DNA of 64,000 nucleotides from positions 372,001 through 436,000 of the forward strand of contig NZ_FO704550.1 of assembly GCF_000968195.1 (NCBI RefSeq), written 5' to 3'. The DNA comes from Xenorhabdus doucetiae (GTDB lineage Bacteria; Pseudomonadota; Gammaproteobacteria; Enterobacterales; Enterobacteriaceae). The translations under genes were made by a program, and so were the position numbers. The notes below the pieces were generated by a model. The model ran no database searches and was not told the origin of the DNA. It worked only from the letters and a program-made list of their open reading frames with translations. Each line of letters starts with the position of its first letter. Positions within the stretch are counted from its first letter, which is position 1. Shown one piece after another: positions 57,133 through 64,000 of this stretch.

Positions 57133-57663
57133 TTATTTTTTGGCAGCGCGTTCGAAAGAAGACAGGATCTCAGCTTTAGCGGCTTCAACATTGTCCCAGC
57201 CATCAACTTTAACCCACTTGCCTTTTTCCAGATCTTTATAGTGCTCGAAGAAGTGGGTGATTTGGGCACGCAGCAGTTCTGGCAGATCGTTCACATCTTT
57301 GATGTGATCGTATTCCTTGCTCAGTTTGGTATGAGGCACAGCGACCAATTTTGCATCTTCGCCGGATTCGTCGGTCATTTTCAGGACACCCACCGGGCGG
57401 CAGCGAATGACAGAACCCGGTTGTAATGGGTAGGGCGTAGGCACTAATACGTCAACCGGGTCACCGTCGAGAGACAGGGTATTGTTGATGTAGCCGTAGT
57501 TACATGGGTAGAACATCGCCGTTGACATGAAACGGTCTACAAACAGGGCACCCGACTCTTTGTCTACTTCATATTTAATAGGATCTGCGTTCGCTGGGAT
57601 CTCAATGATGACATAAATATCTTCAGGCAGCTCTTTGCCAGCCGGTACATTATTTAAGCTCAT
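57133..57663 (-). CDS. ppa: Inorganic pyrophosphatase
   Basis: A 176-residue family I pyrophosphatase, hexameric in the cytosol, that drives biosynthesis by hydrolysing PPi. The signature DGDPVDVLV carries the metal-binding aspartates, and FMSTAMFYPCNYGYI is invariant. The start at 57663 (MSLNNVPAGKELPEDIYV) matches the family. A longer frame upstream is not supported. Confidence 0.98.
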   Translation of the reverse strand: MSLNNVPAGKELPEDIYVIIEIPANADPIKYEVDKESGALFVDRFMSTAMFYPCNYGYINNTLSLDGDPVDVLVPTPYPLQPGSVIRCRPVGVLKMTDESGEDAKLVAVPHTKLSKEYDHIKDVNDLPELLRAQITHFFEHYKDLEKGKWVKVDGWDNVEAAKAEILSSFERAAKK

Positions 57664-57828
57664 AAAACGGTTTCCTTCAATTTCAAACCAAAATGGAGTG
57701 CCGGGTATTATAGCCAAAACAGGCCGAAATTCCTCGGATTTTTCGGTGGTGGCGCAGGCTTAGGAGCATAATAAAAAAGCGCAGATCCACTGATGACCTA
57801 ATTCTAATTTATGGTTTAATCAAGCCGC

Positions 57829-58833
57829 TTATTCATCAGGATATTCCGCCATAAAACTTTCTGCTTTTTCTACCATAGATTTTGTGCCGACAAAGAAAGG
57901 GACGCGTTGGTGCAGTTTATTTGGCACGATATCCAGAATCCGGTTTGCGCCATCGCTGGCTTTACCACCGGCTTGTTCCGCCAGGAATGCGATGGGATTG
58001 CATTCATAAAGCAAGCGAAGTTTTCCGGTTGGATGATTTGCCGTACTTGGGTAGATATAGATGCCACCTTTTAACAGATTGCGGTGAAAATCAGCCACCA
58101 GAGAACCAATATAACGGGTCGTATAAGGGCGCTGGGTGGCTTCGTCTTGCTCCTGGCAATATTTGATGTATTTTTTCACACCCAGTGGGAACTTGATGTA
58201 GTTCCCTTCGTTGATAGAGTACATATTGCCCTTTGCTGGGAATTGGACTTTCTCGTGGGTCAGACAGAATACACCAAGGGAAGGATCATAAGTAAACGTA
58301 TGGACACCACAGCCTGTCGTGTAAACCAGCATGGTGGATGAACCATAAACCACATAACCTGCTGCCACCTGACGATGACCCGGTTGCAGGAAATCCTCTT
58401 CGGTGACAGGTTGACCCATCGGGGTAATTCGATGGTAAATCGAGAAAATAGTCCCGACGGAAACGTTTACATCAATATTCGAAGAACCATCCAGTGGGTC
58501 CATCAAAACAACATACTTCGCATTTTCTGCTCGGTCGCCATCAAAAATCACGATCTCGTCTTCCTCTTCGGAAGCAATACCTGCCACTTCGCCGCGGGCT
58601 TTCAGTGCTGCCTTGAGTTTTTCATTGGCATATAAGTCCAGTTTCATCTGAACTTCACCCTGAACATTAGAGGCGCCACTTGTGCCTAAAATATCCACCA
58701 GACCAGCTTTATTGATATCCCTATGGATAATTTTGGCACCTAACTTGATGGCAGACAGCAGTGCAGTCAGTTCACCTGTTGCATGGGGAAAATCTTGCTG
58801 CTTTTCGACGATAAATTCGCCTAATGTTTTCAT
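57829..58833 (-). CDS. fbp: Fructose-1,6-bisphosphatase class 1
   Basis: A 334-residue gluconeogenic enzyme. Metal-site motif DPLDGSSNIDVNVSVGTIFS and substrate-site KGGIYIYP are present. The N-terminal MKTLGEFIVEKQQDFPHATG matches E. coli Fbp. Divergent from mpl across 179 bp. Confidence 0.97.
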   Translation of the reverse strand: MKTLGEFIVEKQQDFPHATGELTALLSAIKLGAKIIHRDINKAGLVDILGTSGASNVQGEVQMKLDLYANEKLKAALKARGEVAGIASEEEDEIVIFDGDRAENAKYVVLMDPLDGSSNIDVNVSVGTIFSIYHRITPMGQPVTEEDFLQPGHRQVAAGYVVYGSSTMLVYTTGCGVHTFTYDPSLGVFCLTHEKVQFPAKGNMYSINEGNYIKFPLGVKKYIKYCQEQDEATQRPYTTRYIGSLVADFHRNLLKGGIYIYPSTANHPTGKLRLLYECNPIAFLAEQAGGKASDGANRILDIVPNKLHQRVPFFVGTKSMVEKAESFMAEYPDE

Positions 58834-59012
58834 GATGAGGGCCTTGAATTTGATTGTGGTTTAGGGAGAGTGCTTTACTTTTGTTTTGCATGTGCTGCAC
58901 TTATGCGCAGGCAGTTTAGCCAAAGAATCCAATGATTCATAGGCTATTGCACTTCTAATCTCTGATTTGATGGTTAAAATAGTGATACAGTTCATGATAT
59001 CAGGTAGAAATA

Positions 59013-60383
59013 ATGCGTATTCATATTCTTGGCATTTGCGGTACTTTCATGGGTGGGCTGGCGATCCTCGCTCGCACACAGGGGCATGAAGTCACTGGCT
59101 CTGATGCCAATGTCTATCCACCCATGAGCACTTTGCTGGAGCAACAGGGCATTGAGCTGATCCAAGGATACGATCCGGCACAGCTCGATCCTGCCCCAGA
59201 TATGGTGATCATTGGTAATGCCATGACACGCGGCAATCCTTGTGTGGAAGCTGTGCTGGATCGTGGCATCCCTTATACCTCCGGTCCGCAATGGCTGCAT
59301 GATCATGTCTTGCCGGAACGTTGGGTATTGGCTGTCGCGGGCACCCACGGCAAAACAACTACGGCGGGAATGTTGGCCTGGATTTTGGAAGACTGTGGCT
59401 ATAAACCCGGATTCCTGATCGGTGGTGTACCGGGGAATTTTGAAGTTTCAGCGCAAATGGGTGAAAGCCCGTTTTTTGTGATTGAAGCGGATGAATACGA
59501 CTGTGCCTTTTTTGATAAGCGTTCGAAATTTGTCCACTACAGCCCTCGCACACTGATCATGAACAACCTTGAATTTGATCATGCTGATATTTTCGAAAAT
59601 TTGGGCGCTATTCAAAAACAGTTCCACCATCTCGTCAGGGTTGTGCCGAGTACAGGTAAGATCATCGTTCCTGATAATGATATTAACTTGAAACAAGTGC
59701 TCTCGATGGGGTGCTGGAGTGAGTTGGAACCGATCGGAGAAAGCGGTCAGTGGCAGGCGAAGAAAACCAGTCAGGACAGCAGTCACTATCACGTATTCCA
59801 TCAGGGGGAACAGGTTGGGGAAGTGCAGTGGTCATTAGTCGGTGAACACAATATGCATAATGGTTTGATGGCGATTGCGGCAGCCCAGCATATTGGTGTT
59901 CAACCTGCGGAGGCTTGTCAGGCACTGGGCAAATTTATTAATGCCCGTCGCCGCCTTGAATTGCGTGGCGAAGTCAATGGTATCTCGGTGTATGATGATT
60001 TTGCCCATCATCCAACAGCCATCTTAGCCACAATGGAAGCGCTGAGAAGCAAAGTGGGTGGCATGGCTCGCATTCTTGCCGTGCTGGAACCTCGTTCGAA
60101 TACCATGAAAATGGGGATGGGCAAAAATGAGATTGCCCCTTCTCTGGGACGTGCTGATGAAGTTTTTCTCTATCAGCCAACTAATATTCCGTGGCAAGTG
60201 GTTGAAATTGCTGAACAGTGTGTTCAACCTGCTCGTTGGAGTGCAGATATGGATACTTTGGTTAAGATGATTGTCGAAACAGCACAGCCGGGTGACCATA
60301 TTCTGATTATGAGCAACGGGGGATTTGGTGGCATTCACGAGAAGCTACTGGCAGCATTGACGAAAAAAGCAACCGCGGCTTAA
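59013..60383 (+). CDS. mpl: UDP-MurNAc:tripeptide ligase Mpl (murein recycling)
   Basis: A 456-residue Mur-ligase-family enzyme that attaches recovered murein tripeptide to UDP-MurNAc. Rossmann start MRIHILGICGTFMGGLAILA, ATP loop AGTHGKTTTAGML (about residue 110), and C-terminal YDDFAHHPTAI are visible. Its place beside fbp and its length (E. coli 457) support Mpl over MurC. Confidence 0.96.
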   Translation: MRIHILGICGTFMGGLAILARTQGHEVTGSDANVYPPMSTLLEQQGIELIQGYDPAQLDPAPDMVIIGNAMTRGNPCVEAVLDRGIPYTSGPQWLHDHVLPERWVLAVAGTHGKTTTAGMLAWILEDCGYKPGFLIGGVPGNFEVSAQMGESPFFVIEADEYDCAFFDKRSKFVHYSPRTLIMNNLEFDHADIFENLGAIQKQFHHLVRVVPSTGKIIVPDNDINLKQVLSMGCWSELEPIGESGQWQAKKTSQDSSHYHVFHQGEQVGEVQWSLVGEHNMHNGLMAIAAAQHIGVQPAEACQALGKFINARRRLELRGEVNGISVYDDFAHHPTAILATMEALRSKVGGMARILAVLEPRSNTMKMGMGKNEIAPSLGRADEVFLYQPTNIPWQVVEIAEQCVQPARWSADMDTLVKMIVETAQPGDHILIMSNGGFGGIHEKLLAALTKKATAA

Positions 60384-60407
60384 TTCATTATAATATGCTC
60401 AATAATA

Positions 60408-60443
60408 AGGGGATCGCGCCCATTGGACGATCCTCTTTTTATT
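60408..60443. terminator. Terminator between mpl and argR
   Basis: AGGGGATCG and CGATCCTCT form a 9-bp stem with one G-U pair, followed by TTTTATTT. It lies after mpl and before the 3' end of the leftward argR. Confidence 0.75.
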
Positions 60444-60504
60444 TCCTGTTATCATGTGCTGTGCACATAGCTTGATTGGATTGACATACGGCAGACCTGC
60501 AAAA

Positions 60505-60975
60505 TTAAAGCTCTTGTTCAAACAGGTTGAGAATGGCTTCGTAGAGTTGTTTTGTCGAAAAGTTTTGGGCTGGGGTAGAAAAAATGGTGTCATCGCCTGC
60601 AATGCTGCCAAGAATGCCTTCTGCTTTCCCCAATGAATCTAATAAGCGTGCAATTAATTGTGCTGCACCAGGGCTGGTTCGTATGACGACAACACAATGA
60701 TTATAATCGACATCTAATACCAGATTTTTTAATGGGCTGGTGGCAGTGGGAACGCCCAATTCTGCGGGTAAGCAGTAGACCATTTCCATCTTTGCATTAC
60801 GGGTTCGGACTGCACCAAATTTCGTCAGCATTCTGGAAACTTTAGATTGGTTGATATTTTCAAACCCCTCGTCCTGAAGCGCTGAAACAATTTCACCTTG
60901 AGAGCTGAATTTTTCTTCTTTCAATAATGCCTTGAAAGTTTTTACCAAATCTTCCTGTTTCGAAGGAACACGCAT
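60505..60975 (-). CDS. argR: Arginine repressor
   Basis: A 156-residue hexameric regulator of arginine synthesis and cofactor of cer-type recombination. The N-terminal winged helix (SQGEIVSALQDEGFENINQS, then KVSRML) and C-terminal arginine-binding/oligomerisation domain (TSPGAAQLIARLLDSLG, GSIAGDDTIF) are complete. A perfect ARG box lies about 47-64 bases upstream, indicating autoregulation. It is divergent from mdh as in E. coli. Confidence 0.97.
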   Translation of the reverse strand: MRVPSKQEDLVKTFKALLKEEKFSSQGEIVSALQDEGFENINQSKVSRMLTKFGAVRTRNAKMEMVYCLPAELGVPTATSPLKNLVLDVDYNHCVVVIRTSPGAAQLIARLLDSLGKAEGILGSIAGDDTIFSTPAQNFSTKQLYEAILNLFEQEL

Positions 60976-61021
60976 ATTTCACCATCGTTGAATCCGTTAT
61001 CAGGTTGACATTATGCGAAAG

Positions 61022-61039
61022 AGTGAATTTTTATTCAAG
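61022..61039. promoter_or_regulatory. ARG box (ArgR operator)
   Basis: AGTGAATTTTTATTCAAG fits the ARG box consensus wnTGAATwwwwATTCAnw at every fixed position. It is placed in the argR promoter region. A clear second box three bases away is not seen. Confidence 0.8.
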
Positions 61040-61241
61040 AAAGAGACGAATATAGTCTGGCGCTGAATATCATTTTATTTCTGCTTATTTTCTTTTTACC
61101 CGCTTTTTTACCCGCTTTTCTTTTTGCCAACTTAAATAGATTTTCATAATAGTGAGTGTTTGCAATCTTGTCCTGCGCGCCGTGCGGGTCAAGATTGACT
61201 CCTGTCATTTTGAAACGCTATTTAAGCAGGGTAAATGTGTT

Positions 61242-61253
61242 GTTAATTAAATG
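61242..61253 (+). promoter_or_regulatory. ArcA-type site upstream of mdh
   Basis: GTTAATTAAATG matches the start of the ArcA-P consensus GTTAATTAAATGTTA, about 230 bases before mdh. A looser TGTTGTTTA repeat follows at one-turn spacing. ArcA represses mdh under low oxygen in E. coli. The remaining 440 bases between argR and mdh show no gene. Confidence 0.6.
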
Positions 61254-61481
61254 GTGTTGTTTAGTGTGAAGGGGAAGAGTAAGGTAATCAGCCAATTGAT
61301 GAGGAAGACAACTGAAATAATTCTCAGAAAAGTGCCCATTATCTCATTAACAGATAAGCATTTTGTCTAAAATAAAGTAACTTTGGTGTTCCATCATCAG
61401 GTCATTAGGTGGATAATCTGGCTGTTAACAGATTGTTTTTAATACGTAGTGATTACAGTACTTAATTTAAGGAGTATCAGG

Positions 61482-62420
61482 ATGAAAGTTGCAGTTCTCG
61501 GTGCAGCCGGTGGTATTGGTCAGGCACTTGCCCTTCTACTTAAGACCCAGCTTCCTTCAGGTTCAGAACTTTCCTTGTATGACATTGCTCCGGTGACCCC
61601 AGGCGTGGCAGCCGATCTGAGCCATATCCCAACGGAAGTCAAGGTCACTGGTTTTGCTGGTGAAGATGCAACCCCTGCACTGGTCGGTGCAGATGTCGTA
61701 TTGATTTCTGCGGGTGTGGCGCGTAAACCTGGTATGGATCGTTCCGATTTGTTCAACATTAATGCCGGTATCGTGCGTAATCTGGTTCAGCAGGTTGCTA
61801 AAACTTGTCCAAAAGCATTAATTGGCATTATTACTAACCCAGTCAATACCACGGTAGCCATTGCTGCTGAAGTCCTGAAAAAAGAAGGGGTGTACGATAA
61901 AAACCGCCTGTTTGGTGTAACTACCTTGGATGTCATTCGTTCCAACACCTTTGTGGCTGAATTGAAAGGCAAGAAAGCAGAAGAAATAGAAGTTCCTGTT
62001 ATTGGCGGGCATTCCGGTGTGACCATTCTGCCTCTGTTGTCTCAAATCCCCGGTGTTAGCTTCACTGATGAAGAAATTGAAGCATTGACCAAGCGTATCC
62101 AGAATGCAGGTACTGAAGTTGTTGAAGCAAAAGCGGGTGGCGGCTCTGCAACCCTGTCTATGGGGCAGGCAGCGGCACGTTTGGGCTTGTCTCTGATCCG
62201 TGGCTTGCAAGGTGAAAGCAATATTGTTGAGTGCAGCTATATTGAAGGTGATGGCAAATACGCTCGTTTCTTTGCGCAGCCTGTTCGTTTAGGTAAAAAC
62301 GGTATCGAAGAACGTTTAGATATTGGCAAATTGAGTGACTTCGAACAAAAGGCACTCGATAACATGCTGGATGTTTTGAAAAACGATATTGAATTGGGTG
62401 AAAATTTTATTAACGGATAA
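61482..62420 (+). CDS. mdh: Malate dehydrogenase
   Basis: A 312-residue NAD-dependent TCA-cycle enzyme. The nucleotide loop is GAAGGIGQALALLLK, with the substrate Arg pair in ARKPGMDRSDLF, ITNPVNTTVAIAAEVLK, and the catalytic His in VIGGHSGVTILPL. The ATG at 61482 follows AAGGAG; a frame extension upstream is unsupported. Monocistronic, ending at a very strong terminator. Confidence 0.98.
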   Translation: MKVAVLGAAGGIGQALALLLKTQLPSGSELSLYDIAPVTPGVAADLSHIPTEVKVTGFAGEDATPALVGADVVLISAGVARKPGMDRSDLFNINAGIVRNLVQQVAKTCPKALIGIITNPVNTTVAIAAEVLKKEGVYDKNRLFGVTTLDVIRSNTFVAELKGKKAEEIEVPVIGGHSGVTILPLLSQIPGVSFTDEEIEALTKRIQNAGTEVVEAKAGGGSATLSMGQAAARLGLSLIRGLQGESNIVECSYIEGDGKYARFFAQPVRLGKNGIEERLDIGKLSDFEQKALDNMLDVLKNDIELGENFING

Positions 62421-62475
62421 TTCATTTATTAATGATTTATTAATATACGAATTAAGCTAAATATATTAGATAACT

Positions 62476-62508
62476 AAAACCGCTAGTTAGAAATAACTAG
62501 CGGTTTTT
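62476..62508. terminator. Bidirectional terminator between mdh and the Ner-like gene
   Basis: AAAACCGCTAGTTA, loop GAAA and TAACTAGCGGTTTTT form a perfect 14-bp stem with A- and T-tracts on its sides. It suits both converging genes. Confidence 0.95.
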
Positions 62509-62530
62509 CTTTCAATAATAATATTGATAG

Positions 62531-62797
62531 CTAATTATTCTTTTTCTCTCTAACTTTCCTTTCTAATAGTTCTCCTGTACGGGGATCGAAATAACGACTT
62601 GGCCATATTTCAGACGGATGCAGTTCTAAGTAATTCGCTATTATCCATTCTCCCTTGGGCCACGGGCGAGAAAGTGTATTCGCCAAAGTTGATGAGCTGA
62701 GCCCCGCCTCACGGGAAACGGCGGCTAACGTCGTTCCTCGTTTACGTAAAGCAGCAATAATATCAGCAGGATGCCAATCCGATTTCATAGAAATCAT
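62531..62797 (-). CDS. Ner/Nlp-like helix-turn-helix regulator
   Basis: An 88-residue DNA-binding protein of the family that includes phage Mu Ner and E. coli SfsB (Nlp). It begins SDWHPADIIAALRKRGTTLA, followed by the helix-turn-helix SREAGLSSSTLANTLSRPWP and the family signature PSEIWPSRYFD. In E. coli sfsB lies beside ispB, and here ispB is about 1 kb away, so it may be the sfsB counterpart. A short Lys-rich C-terminus follows. Confidence 0.85.
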   Translation of the reverse strand: MISMKSDWHPADIIAALRKRGTTLAAVSREAGLSSSTLANTLSRPWPKGEWIIANYLELHPSEIWPSRYFDPRTGELLERKVREKKNN

Positions 62798-62984
62798 TTT
62801 TTTAATCCTTTTCTATTAAATTTGAAGCCACATTAGTGGTATAACTAAAGCGTTAATGTGAAATTAATAACGAACACGAACCTGTTATTAAGAAAATAAA
62901 ATAACATTATTTTTTCTAAAAATATTTCTAATTTTTTCTTAATAACGTCTTTTTTGAACTTGGTTACAAAAATAGAGAAACATT

Positions 62985-63332
62985 ATGAAAAAAGAGTGGT
63001 ATACGGCAATGGAGTTGACCGGTGTAGGTGAGTTACCTAGATCACCACAAGGAGTTAATGCCAGGGCAAAACGTGAAGAGTGGTTGAGGCAAAAACGGGC
63101 GGGTGTTCAAGGAAGGGCCATTGAATACCATTACTCTTGTTTGCCTAAATCAACTTTAACGGCTTTGGAACTACATGAAACATCAGCGGAATATCAGGTT
63201 CAGAAACAAGATCCTCTCTCTATTTGGGTAAGTGCATTTAATTTACTCACCGAGGAAGAAAAGGAGGTAATTACCGAAGTGATATTACGTGATGGCATAA
63301 GAAGTTTTTTGGAAAAAATCACAGCTACTTGA
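62985..63332 (+). CDS. Mu-type (MuA N-terminal-like) DNA-binding protein, paralogue 1
   Basis: A 115-residue protein whose first about 55 residues (WYTAMELTGVGELPRSPQGV, KREEWLRQKRAGVQGRAIEY) match the winged-helix DNA-binding domain at the start of Mu transposase and repressor. The rest is a short helical C-terminal segment with no integrase core, so it is a stand-alone regulator. It follows about 190 bases of AT-rich sequence and lies 75 bp upstream of a close paralogue. Confidence 0.8.
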   Translation: MKKEWYTAMELTGVGELPRSPQGVNARAKREEWLRQKRAGVQGRAIEYHYSCLPKSTLTALELHETSAEYQVQKQDPLSIWVSAFNLLTEEEKEVITEVILRDGIRSFLEKITAT

Positions 63333-63407
63333 GACAGCTTTTGAAAAGCCAAATGCTTAAAATTTGGCTTTCTCTTCACTGCTCCAGTATCAAGCGAGGA
63401 GAAAGAG

Positions 63408-63788
63408 ATGAAAAAAGATTGGTATTCTGCAAAGGAGCTCATCGGCCTCGCAGGGCTGCCATCGTCTCCCCAAGGGGTCAATCTGATGGCAAGACGCGAG
63501 GGCTGGGAACAACGCCGTAAGCGTGGAGTACAAGGAAAAGCGCTCGAATATAATGTCAACAGTTTACCCGAAGAAGTTCTGAATCTACTGACTGTGAGTG
63601 AAAGTTCAGTCGAGTACTACCGGAATAAGCGGCAGGACCCCTTTATGATCTGGGTGGAGGCTTATTACCAGTTGAGCAAATCCGAAAGAGAGCGCATGGT
63701 TAAGTTCATTTTGAGAAAAGGGCTGGCCAGCCTTGTTCAATATGTCGGTATTCAAGATATTGATAATAAAGAGAGTGCCCCAGATTGA
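63408..63788 (+). CDS. Mu-type (MuA N-terminal-like) DNA-binding protein, paralogue 2
   Basis: A 126-residue relative of the preceding protein with the same layout: WYSAKELIGLAGLPSSPQGV and RREGWEQRRKRGVQGKALEY, then LPEEVLNLL and a C-terminal helical region. Shared positions across the first 55 residues show tandem duplication and divergence. GGAGAAAGAG precedes the ATG. It ends 27 bases before the 3' end of the leftward ispB. Confidence 0.8.
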   Translation: MKKDWYSAKELIGLAGLPSSPQGVNLMARREGWEQRRKRGVQGKALEYNVNSLPEEVLNLLTVSESSVEYYRNKRQDPFMIWVEAYYQLSKSERERMVKFILRKGLASLVQYVGIQDIDNKESAPD

Positions 63789-63815
63789 GTGATCTGGGAC
63801 ACTGATTGATTCAGT

Positions 63816-64000
63816 TCAGGAAAGTCGCTGTACGGCGACATGAGCCAATCCCTCAAGGGCCGCCTTGTATGGAGAATCTTCCAGTATTTGCAATGCTGAA
63901 ATGGCCTTATCAGCTTCTTCTTCTGCCCGTTGGCGGGTGTAGTTAAGTGAACCACACTGTTTCATTGTTGCCAGTACAGTATCCAGCAAATGGCGGCCAT
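63816..64000 (-). CDS. ispB: Octaprenyl diphosphate synthase, C-terminal part (gene cut by the right edge)
   Basis: The last about 60 residues of IspB are visible on the minus strand: GRHLLDTVLATMKQCGSLNY, TRQRAEEEADKAI and EGLAHVAVQRLS before the stop at 63816-63818. They match the E. coli IspB C-terminus almost position for position. The enzyme makes the C40 side-chain precursor of ubiquinone and menaquinone. The catalytic DDxxD motifs lie outside the window. Confidence 0.9.
   Translation of the reverse strand, partial: GRHLLDTVLATMKQCGSLNYTRQRAEEEADKAISALQILEDSPYKAALEGLAHVAVQRLS

Overview
The window is a chromosomal segment of an enterobacterium. Gene content and order (rsgA-psd-mscM, orn, tRNA-Gly(GCC), tsaE-amiB-mutL-miaA-hfq-hflXKC, purA, nsrR-rnr-rlmB, rpsF-priB-rpsR-rplI, fklB, cysQ, ytfJ, ytfK, msrA, tamAB-ytfP, ppa, fbp, mpl, argR, mdh, ispB) follow the E. 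coli blueprint. The moderate-to-low GC, specialised-metabolism genes and protein sequences best fit Xenorhabdus or Photorhabdus (Morganellaceae). The genus is inferred, not proven.

Left edge (1-2442): the 3' end of a 2-oxoglutarate/Fe(II) oxygenase gene, a tRNA-dependent cyclodipeptide synthase and an MFS exporter, packed as one operon. It reads as a small cluster for a modified diketopiperazine. A leftward block follows (2455-9160): MFS transporter, mscM, psd and rsgA, with orn divergent.

Accessory region (9.8-28.5 kb): three identical tRNA-Gly(GCC) genes, tandem in E. coli as glyVXY, lie about 4-5 kb apart. Between the first two are two MFS genes, a fragment of an FAD oxidoreductase and an IS630-type element that cut off the last residues of one MFS gene. 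Between the second and third is a fused indolepyruvate:ferredoxin oxidoreductase. After the third come a frameshifting IS630 transposase, a divergent LysR/MFS pair and an AT-rich four-gene operon: an unrecognised protein, a tryptophanase-like lyase and two FADH2-type monooxygenases. This operon looks like an undescribed route from tryptophan through indole to oxidised products. The 870-bp gap before tsaE holds a fourth tRNA-type promoter with no tRNA, a 16-bp tandem repeat, and a cluster of DnaA boxes with an IHF site in the place where E. coli has datA. The usual queG and nnr genes are missing here.

The right half (28.5-64 kb) is mostly conserved housekeeping sequence with small insertions: a TnpB-element right-end (omega-RNA-like) relic between hflX and hflK, a HipA-like kinase/DUF3037 pair after rplI, a hicAB toxin-antitoxin pair, and a Ner-like regulator plus two tandem Mu-type DNA-binding proteins before ispB. 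Sequence-level oddities include changed cysteine spacing in NsrR, a likely frameshift that replaces the basic tail of RNase R, and 15-bp tandem repeats in mutL.
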